A DNA stretch of 64,000 nt from an uncultured Flavobacteriales bacterium (GTDB lineage: Bacteria > Bacteroidota > Bacteroidia > Flavobacteriales > Schleiferiaceae): assembly GCA_913055685.1 (NCBI GenBank), contig CAJXKC010000001.1, forward strand, positions 868,001-932,000, read 5' to 3'. The notes beneath the pieces were generated by a model that searched no databases, was not told the DNA's origin, and was given only the letters and a program-made list of their open reading frames with translations. The stretch's first letter is position 1, and each line of letters opens with the position of its first letter. Both the position numbers and the translations under genes were made by a program. Below, piece after piece: positions 57,777 to 64,000 of the stretch.

Positions 57777-59096
57777 TTGGAAGCATTAAAAGATAAATTA
57801 GAATCTTCCTTCCTCGTTTTTGAAAACGAACTCAATGGTCAGGCGCTTGGAGAGGTCCATAATCGTCGCAAAGAAGCGTTCGAGCGTTTTGTAGAAAGTG
57901 GTTTTCCTACTAAACGTCACGAGGAGTGGAAGTATACTAATCTAAAACCCATCCTTAAGCACGATTACCGTGTATTTTTAAGTGATGACAATACCGTTGA
58001 CTTCTCTGCCATTAAGAAGTTCTTCCTTAGCGATACCGATACCTATAAATTGGTGTTTATCGATGGCTATTATAGCTCCTGGCTAAGTGAAACCACTCAC
58101 GAGAAATTCGACATCTGCACCTTTAGCAGTATGCTTACCAAGTACCGTGATGTAGCCGAAAAGTATTTCAACAAAGCCCTTCCCAAGGAGGAAGCCTTGG
58201 CATCAGTAAATACTGCTTTTGCGAAGGAAGGCGCTTTTATCCGCATTAAGCGCAACCAAACGGCGGATAAGCCGGTGGAGCTAATCTTCATTACTACCGA
58301 CCACGGTGTTGAAACTATGTCGCAACCCCGCAACTTAGTGGTAGTAGAAGAGAATGCCGAGGTGAGTATTTTAGAGCGTCATCAGAGCTTAAGTTCTAAG
58401 CCAGTGTTGACCAATGTGGCAACTGAGATTTTTGCTTTGCGCGATTCCAGACTGAATTATTACAAGATTCAGAATGATGTGCACACAGCTTCTTTAATCG
58501 ACAGCACTTCCGTTAAGCAGTATGCGAATAGTTCGGTAACGGTAGGCACCTTTGCGCTGGGCAATAAGTTTGTTCGTAATAACCTCAACTTTTTCCTAGA
58601 GGAAGAATATACCCAAAGCTATTTGGATGGCATTACTATTATCGATGAGGGCCAAACAGTAGATCACCATACCTTGGTAGACCATAAAGTGCCTAATTGT
58701 TACAGCGATGAATTGTATAAGGGGATATACGATGCTAATGCTCATGGGGTATTCAACGGTAAGGTAATGGTGCATCCCCATGCCCAGAAAACCAATGCTT
58801 TCCAGCAGAATAACAACATTTTACTTACTGATAAAGCCTCTATTGATACCAAGCCTCAGTTGGAGATTTATGCCGACGATGTGAAGTGCTCGCACGGCTG
58901 TACCATAGGCCAGCTTGACGACGAAGCCTTATTCTACATGCAGAGCCGTGGTATTCCTGAAAAAGAAGCTAAGGCCTTATTACTTTATGCTTTTGCCAAC
59001 GATAGCTTGCGTAATGTGAAGATTCCCGCTTTACGTAAGAAGCTAAACCGCCAGATTGCCAATAAGCTAAATGTTAATCTAGACTTTGAATTGTAA
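57777..59096 (+). CDS. sufD: Fe-S cluster assembly protein SufD (TTG start)
   Basis: HEEWKYTNLKPIL; GKVMVHPHAQKTNAFQQNNNILLTDKASIDTKPQLEIYADDVKCSHGCTIGQLD. Confidence 0.97.
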   Translation: MEALKDKLESSFLVFENELNGQALGEVHNRRKEAFERFVESGFPTKRHEEWKYTNLKPILKHDYRVFLSDDNTVDFSAIKKFFLSDTDTYKLVFIDGYYSSWLSETTHEKFDICTFSSMLTKYRDVAEKYFNKALPKEEALASVNTAFAKEGAFIRIKRNQTADKPVELIFITTDHGVETMSQPRNLVVVEENAEVSILERHQSLSSKPVLTNVATEIFALRDSRLNYYKIQNDVHTASLIDSTSVKQYANSSVTVGTFALGNKFVRNNLNFFLEEEYTQSYLDGITIIDEGQTVDHHTLVDHKVPNCYSDELYKGIYDANAHGVFNGKVMVHPHAQKTNAFQQNNNILLTDKASIDTKPQLEIYADDVKCSHGCTIGQLDDEALFYMQSRGIPEKEAKALLLYAFANDSLRNVKIPALRKKLNRQIANKLNVNLDFEL

Positions 59097-59099
59097 TCT

Positions 59100-60341
59100 A
59101 TGAACAGCAGCGAAACCGCGCTTTTAGATATTGATAAAATCCGTGAGGACTTCCCAATTCTTCACCAAGAAGTGAATGGGCGTCCTTTGGTTTATTTCGA
59201 TAATGCAGCTAGCACCCAAAAGCCAAAAGTGGTTATCGATGCCATCTCAGATTACTACCAATCCATAAATTCTAATGTGCACCGCGGCGTGCATCATCTT
59301 AGTCAGAAGGCCACCGACGCCTTTGAAGCCTCACGAGAAAAGGTCCGGGTGCACCTCAATGCCGCCGAAGCTGCCGAAGTACTTTTTACCAAAGGCACAA
59401 CCGATAGTATTAACCTAGTAGCCAATAGCCTTGGTCAGGGAATGATTGGCGAGGGAGATGAAATTATCGTTTCTCAGCTTGAGCATCATTCCAATATTGT
59501 GCCTTGGCAAATGCTCTGCGAGCGCAGTGGAGCAAAGCTTAAAGTGATTCCCATTAACGAGAAGGGTGAATTGCGCATGGAGGTTTATGCCGATCTGCTA
59601 AGTTCTAAAACCAAATTGGTGGCGGTTAATCATATTTCCAATGCCTTAGGAACCATTAATCCGGTAAAGGAAATTATTGCCATGGCGCACGAAAAAGGAG
59701 CCATGGTCCTAATTGACGGAGCCCAAGCGGTTCCTCATTTGGCGGTGGATGTTCAGGATCTTGATGCTGACTTCTACTGTTTCAGCGGACATAAAATATT
59801 TGGTCCGACGGGTATTGGTGTGCTTTACGGAAAGCGCCATATCCTAGAGGCCATGCCTCCCTATCAAGGGGGCGGAGAAATGATTGCCGAGGTGAGTTTC
59901 GAAAAAACCACTTATGCTGGACTGCCTCATAAGTTTGAAGCTGGCACTCCTCATATCGAAGGAGGCATTGTGCTAGGAACGGCGATTGATTATATGAATT
60001 CAATCGGCTTGGATGCTATTGCGGCCTATGAGAAAGAACTCCTGGAATATGGAACCGCTCAGCTAAAAGCGGCTTTTCCCGATTTACGCATCATTGGTGA
60101 GGCCGAGGATAAGACTTCGGTAATTTCCTTTTTGATAGGCGCTATTCATCCCTATGATATGGGAGTAATCCTAGACAAACTGGGCATCGCTGTGCGCACG
60201 GGTCACCATTGTACCCAACCAATCATGCAGCATTTTGATATTCCTGGCACATTAAGAGCTAGTTTTGCTTTTTACAATACCAAACCTGAAATAGATAAGC
60301 TGGTTGAAGCCTTGAAAAAGGCGGTGGCCATGTTGAGTTAA
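59100..60341 (+). CDS. sufS: Cysteine desulfurase SufS
   Basis: VYFDNAASTQKPKVVIDAI; DFYCFSGHKIFGPTGIGVLYGK; VRTGHHCTQPIM. Confidence 0.97.
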   Translation: MNSSETALLDIDKIREDFPILHQEVNGRPLVYFDNAASTQKPKVVIDAISDYYQSINSNVHRGVHHLSQKATDAFEASREKVRVHLNAAEAAEVLFTKGTTDSINLVANSLGQGMIGEGDEIIVSQLEHHSNIVPWQMLCERSGAKLKVIPINEKGELRMEVYADLLSSKTKLVAVNHISNALGTINPVKEIIAMAHEKGAMVLIDGAQAVPHLAVDVQDLDADFYCFSGHKIFGPTGIGVLYGKRHILEAMPPYQGGGEMIAEVSFEKTTYAGLPHKFEAGTPHIEGGIVLGTAIDYMNSIGLDAIAAYEKELLEYGTAQLKAAFPDLRIIGEAEDKTSVISFLIGAIHPYDMGVILDKLGIAVRTGHHCTQPIMQHFDIPGTLRASFAFYNTKPEIDKLVEALKKAVAMLS

Positions 60342-60342
60342 G

Positions 60343-61260
60343 ATGAAGAAGTGGGTTCTAAAAGCGCTCATCCAGAAAGTTATTTCCTTCCTGCCAGGGA
60401 GTCATAAACTTAATTACTGGTTCCAGAAATACATCACCAAGGGAGTGCGACTCAGCGATCAATACTTCCAAGACAAACTGGTGCATGCACTCGATCATTT
60501 ACGTTTTGCCAAAAAAGCTGGTCTAGCTACTAGTTTTAAAAGCCTAGAGCTTGGAACAGGCTGGTATCCAGTAGTGCCGCTAAGTTTCTATTTGGCCGGG
60601 GCAAAGCAGGTAAGTAGCATTGACCTTAACCGCCTTATGACCCACGACTCCCTTTGCGATTGTATTGAGGCTTTTCAGAAGGCTTTGAAAGCAAATGAAC
60701 TGTCGGCATTTGATGAGTATTTCCGCTCCGAACGAATTGAGCAATTACAGAAAATTGATTGCCGTTCTATGGATCAAGAGAGCTTAATGCTTATCCTCAA
60801 CTTTGAATACCGTGTAGGAGATGCTCGAAAACTGAGCGATGCGGATGGGCAATTTGACCTTATTCATAGCAATAATGTCTTTGAACATGTATACCCCGAG
60901 GTATTGAAAGAGATATTGCTTGAGTTTAAAAGGGTCTTAAAGCCTGAGGGAATCATGAGTCACTTTATTGATATGTCGGATCATTTCGCCCATTTGGATT
61001 CCAGCATTACCATATACAATTTCCTGCGTTACAGCGAAAAGGCTTGGGCGCGTATCGATAACTCTGTACAACCGCAAAATCGCTGGCGCTTAAGTGACTA
61101 CGAACAATTGTACCGAGAATTGAATTTTAATATTACCGAGCGTGAAGCCCGTCCCGGTGAGCCGGAAGCTTTAGCCAATACGAAGCTACATTCCGACTAT
61201 GCCGAACGCGATAAGCGAGACTTGGCGGTGAGTCACGTTCACCTTGTAAATACAATCTAA
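60343..61260 (+). CDS. Class I SAM-dependent methyltransferase-like protein in the suf operon
   Basis: SLELGTGWYPVVPLSFYLAGAKQVSSIDLN; FDLIHSNNVFEHVYPEVLKEILLEFKRVLKPEGIMSHFIDMSDH. Confidence 0.8.
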   Translation: MKKWVLKALIQKVISFLPGSHKLNYWFQKYITKGVRLSDQYFQDKLVHALDHLRFAKKAGLATSFKSLELGTGWYPVVPLSFYLAGAKQVSSIDLNRLMTHDSLCDCIEAFQKALKANELSAFDEYFRSERIEQLQKIDCRSMDQESLMLILNFEYRVGDARKLSDADGQFDLIHSNNVFEHVYPEVLKEILLEFKRVLKPEGIMSHFIDMSDHFAHLDSSITIYNFLRYSEKAWARIDNSVQPQNRWRLSDYEQLYRELNFNITEREARPGEPEALANTKLHSDYAERDKRDLAVSHVHLVNTI

Positions 61261-61679
61261 TGGCCAGTATTTCCGAAATTCAAGAAGACATCATTGCCGA
61301 ATTTGGCATGTTCGACGATTGGATGCAACGCTATGAGTATTTAATCGATTTAGGTAAATCATTACCGCTTATCGATGAAGTTTACAAAGTGGAGGACAAT
61401 ATTATTAAAGGATGTCAGAGTCGCGTTTGGCTGCACGCCGAAGGCGATAAAGATGCGGTTCGCTTTACAGCGGATTCGGATGCGATTTTGACCAAAGGCT
61501 TAATCGCTCTATTGGTGCGCGTTTTTGATGGTCAGAAGGCCACCGATATCTCTGCGGCAGACCTCCGCTTTTTAGATCAAATTGGCTTAAAAGAACATTT
61601 GAGTCCGACCCGGGCCAACGGACTTTTAAGCATGGTTAAACAAATGAAATTTTACGCTTTGGCTCTACAAGCCAAATAA
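61260..61679 (+). CDS. sufE: SufE-family sulfur acceptor
   Basis: DDWMQRYEYLIDLGKSLPLIDEVYKVEDNIIKGCQSRVWL. Confidence 0.95.
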   Translation: MASISEIQEDIIAEFGMFDDWMQRYEYLIDLGKSLPLIDEVYKVEDNIIKGCQSRVWLHAEGDKDAVRFTADSDAILTKGLIALLVRVFDGQKATDISAADLRFLDQIGLKEHLSPTRANGLLSMVKQMKFYALALQAK

Positions 61680-61691
61680 AACACCAGAGCT

Positions 61692-62012
61692 ATGAACGAC
61701 GCTGAAATGCAAAAAATTGGAGACGATGTAGTAGATATGCTGCGCTCCATTTTTGATCCAGAAATCCCGGTGAATATTTACGAGCTAGGGCTTATTTATG
61801 ACGTTCAAGTAAGCAGCGAAGGTGATGTTAAAATTCTAATGACCCTTACCTCGCCCAATTGCCCGGTGGCCGAAAGTATGCCTGAGGAGGTAAAGCAAAA
61901 GGTAGGAACTATCGAAGGGGTAAAAGAGGTTGAGGTGGAAATCACCTTTGATCCACCTTGGACCAAGGATATGATGAGCGAGGAAGCAATGTTGGAATTG
62001 GGATTTTTATGA
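61692..62012 (+). CDS. DUF59/MIP18-family Fe-S assembly protein (SufT-like)
   Basis: LRSIFDPEIPVNIYELGLIYDVQV; MTLTSPNCPVAESMPEEV. Confidence 0.93.
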   Translation: MNDAEMQKIGDDVVDMLRSIFDPEIPVNIYELGLIYDVQVSSEGDVKILMTLTSPNCPVAESMPEEVKQKVGTIEGVKEVEVEITFDPPWTKDMMSEEAMLELGFL

Positions 62013-62013
62013 T

Positions 62014-63459
62014 ATGACAAAAACAGGGATCGACGGCATACACTATTATGTTCCCTCACTAGTATTGCCAATTGAAGTATTAGCTGAGGCAAGGGGAATC
62101 GATTATGCAAAACTAAATAAAGGATTGGGTCTCGAGGGCATGGCGCTTTGCGATGCCGACGAGGATGTGGCCACCATGGCCGCCGAAGCAGCCCTTCGAC
62201 TGATGGAAGAACAAGGGCTAAATCCAGCAGAGATTGATCGTATTTATCTAGGAACAGAATCTGCTTTGGATGCAGCTAAGCCTACGGCCGCCTATATATT
62301 GGGGATTATCGAAGAGCGATTGACCCCTAAATTTGGACCACGCTGCTTGCGCAATTGCGATATCATAGACATGACTTTCGCTTGCATTGGTGGAGTAGAT
62401 GCCTTGCTGAATTCAGTAGATTATATCCGCTTAAATCCAAGTCGGAAGGCTATCGTTATTGCTGCTGATAAAGCGCAATACGATCTAGGCAGCACCGGAG
62501 AATATACGCAAGGGGCAGGTGCGGTAGCACTTTCCATTAGTGCCAACCCAAAACTTTTGATTCTAGATGAGACCTACGGGGTGGCTACAAAAAGTGAATA
62601 TGATTTCTTTAAACCGCGCCGGGTGTACAATAAAACTGAGTTATTGAAGGCTGCTGCTTCCTTGCTTGGTACCAACATAAGTCCCAAAGATGTGGAGGCG
62701 CTTTTGGAAAGCGCTAATCATCCTTTCTGGGGCAGTGATAAGTCGGAGATTGAGTTATTTAAGGAAGAACCTGTTTTCGACGGACCTTATTCCAACGACT
62801 GTTATAAGGCTCGAACCTCGGAGGCTTTAAAGCACTTAGAATCCCAAAGAGAAGGTTTTAACTTATTGGAGGATTGGCCTTATATGGTTTTCCATTTACC
62901 CTATGCCTTCCAAGCTCGCCGCATGTTCACCGAAATGTGGCTCGAACGATTGAGCGCAGCTGACCTAGCTAACTTAGTCGCAGAATTAGGTATGCCATCC
63001 GGCAAAAGCCCAAATTGGGATATGGACTTTTTAAAAGCAGCTTCCAAATCGGCGTATTACCGCCAATTTATTTCCGAACGCATTGAGGCTGGTGAAAGGG
63101 CTTCCTCCAAAATTGGTAATATGTATACTGCTTCAATCTTTATGAGCTTCCTTTCCTTGTTAGAAGTGGCTAGGGAAGAAGGACGTTATTTGAAAGATCA
63201 GAACATAGGGTTTATTGCTTATGGCAGTGGATCGAAGTCCAAAGTGTTTTCAGGTCGATTCGCCGAAAACTGGCAAAGCGCCTTGCCGCAGGAAAATATT
63301 TTTGCTAGCCTTGAAAATAGAAGGCTCGTGAGCTTTGAAAGCTACGAAGCCTTGCATAGAGGCAGTCAAAAAGACCCGGTGCTTGCGCGTAAAGGCATAC
63401 GTTTTCAGGGCCTAGCAACCGAAGCTAATCGGGAGGGATATAGATATTATAAGAACTAA
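62014..63459 (+). CDS. Hydroxymethylglutaryl-CoA synthase family protein
   Basis: GIDGIHYYVPSLVL; IYLGTESALDAAKPTAAYI; IDMTFACIGGVDALLNSVDYI; FHLPYAFQARRMF. Confidence 0.92.
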   Translation: MTKTGIDGIHYYVPSLVLPIEVLAEARGIDYAKLNKGLGLEGMALCDADEDVATMAAEAALRLMEEQGLNPAEIDRIYLGTESALDAAKPTAAYILGIIEERLTPKFGPRCLRNCDIIDMTFACIGGVDALLNSVDYIRLNPSRKAIVIAADKAQYDLGSTGEYTQGAGAVALSISANPKLLILDETYGVATKSEYDFFKPRRVYNKTELLKAAASLLGTNISPKDVEALLESANHPFWGSDKSEIELFKEEPVFDGPYSNDCYKARTSEALKHLESQREGFNLLEDWPYMVFHLPYAFQARRMFTEMWLERLSAADLANLVAELGMPSGKSPNWDMDFLKAASKSAYYRQFISERIEAGERASSKIGNMYTASIFMSFLSLLEVAREEGRYLKDQNIGFIAYGSGSKSKVFSGRFAENWQSALPQENIFASLENRRLVSFESYEALHRGSQKDPVLARKGIRFQGLATEANREGYRYYKN

Positions 63460-63462
63460 TCG

Positions 63463-63966
63463 ATGGAGGAAATTCGCAATAAGGTAGCCGAAAGTGGTCT
63501 AATCACCCTTAGTCTGGAGGACTACTATCCGCGAGCAGCACGCTTAAATTTGGATATTGCTCCCTGGCTTTATGAGGGCATGATATTGCGTGAAAAAGAT
63601 TTTAGAGCCCACTTAAAGGAGCACGATTGGTCGCAATACCAAGACGCTTATGTGGCGGTATTCTGTTCGGCCGATGCTATTGTTCCCCAGTGGGCGTATA
63701 TGCTCTTGGGCTCCTATCTGCAAGGTCTGGCCAAGAAAGTAGTTTTTGGTGATCAGGCAATTCTGGAAACGGTAGTGATGGATGAAGTGCTTTCAAAACT
63801 GGATCTGGAACAATTCAAGGATAAAAGGGTGATCCTTAAAGGTTGTGGGTCTTTGCCAATTCCGCCACAGGCCTACCTAAAGTTTAGTATGGAATTACAA
63901 AAGGTAGTAAAGAGCCTCATGTTTGGGGAAGCTTGTTCTACCGTACCGATATACAAGAAAAAGTAG
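63463..63966 (+). CDS. DUF2480-family protein
   Basis: ITLSLEDYYPRAARLNLDIAPWLYEGMILREKDFRAHLKEHDWSQYQDAYVAVFCSADAIVPQWAYMLL. Confidence 0.85.
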   Translation: MEEIRNKVAESGLITLSLEDYYPRAARLNLDIAPWLYEGMILREKDFRAHLKEHDWSQYQDAYVAVFCSADAIVPQWAYMLLGSYLQGLAKKVVFGDQAILETVVMDEVLSKLDLEQFKDKRVILKGCGSLPIPPQAYLKFSMELQKVVKSLMFGEACSTVPIYKKK

Positions 63967-63974
63967 TTGGAGAC

Positions 63975-64000
63975 ATGGATTTTGATATTCTTGGTATAAA
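63975..64000 (+). CDS. Start of a further operon gene, truncated by the window
   Basis: ATG with open frame MDFDILGI to the window end; too short to identify. Confidence 0.4.

Noticed and set aside
1-64000. Phage, IS elements, toxin-antitoxin or anti-phage defence systems
   Set aside because: No transposase, integrase, nuclease/helicase defence modules, terminal repeats or tRNA-adjacent junctions recognised in any ORF or intergenic region.

Overview
This 64-kb window looks like ordinary chromosomal DNA from a Bacteroidota bacterium, probably Flavobacteriia-like. Evidence: TAnnTTTG-type -7 boxes, T9SS C-terminal sorting domains, TonB-dependent receptors, Nramp/DUF proteins of that phylum, and the SufABCDSE operon layout. 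Most of it is core metabolism: rplM-rpsI-rpsB-tsf-pyrH-frr, polA, tyrS, sdhCAB, pyrC, pepP, thiL, suf operon with an HMG-CoA synthase, trmB, rsmI. I found no tRNA/rRNA genes, CRISPR arrays, insertion sequences, phage or classical defence genes. Two loci best fit an under-described system. (1) An operon at 548-6676 has a DUF4856 lipoprotein, an imelysin-like lipoprotein, a full-length vitamin-K-dependent gamma-carboxylase-like HTTM protein and a TonB receptor; I suggest a metal-uptake locus that may use protein carboxylation. (2) A putative phosphate-starvation locus at 27559-39678 has PhoR/PhoB-like proteins, a beta-helix lipoprotein, a TonB receptor, a 1358-aa OB-fold/lamin-tail T9SS surface protein and a Na/Pi-PhoU transporter; its regulatory region carries TTAACA-N5-TTAACA direct repeats. 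Similar TTAA arrays with about 11-bp phasing occur upstream of a DPM1-like glycosyltransferase and two NTF2-like paralogs. Several ORF-track starts are TTG codons that coincide with promoter -33/-7 boxes, and I corrected these. All product calls come from reading the sequence; no database search was run.
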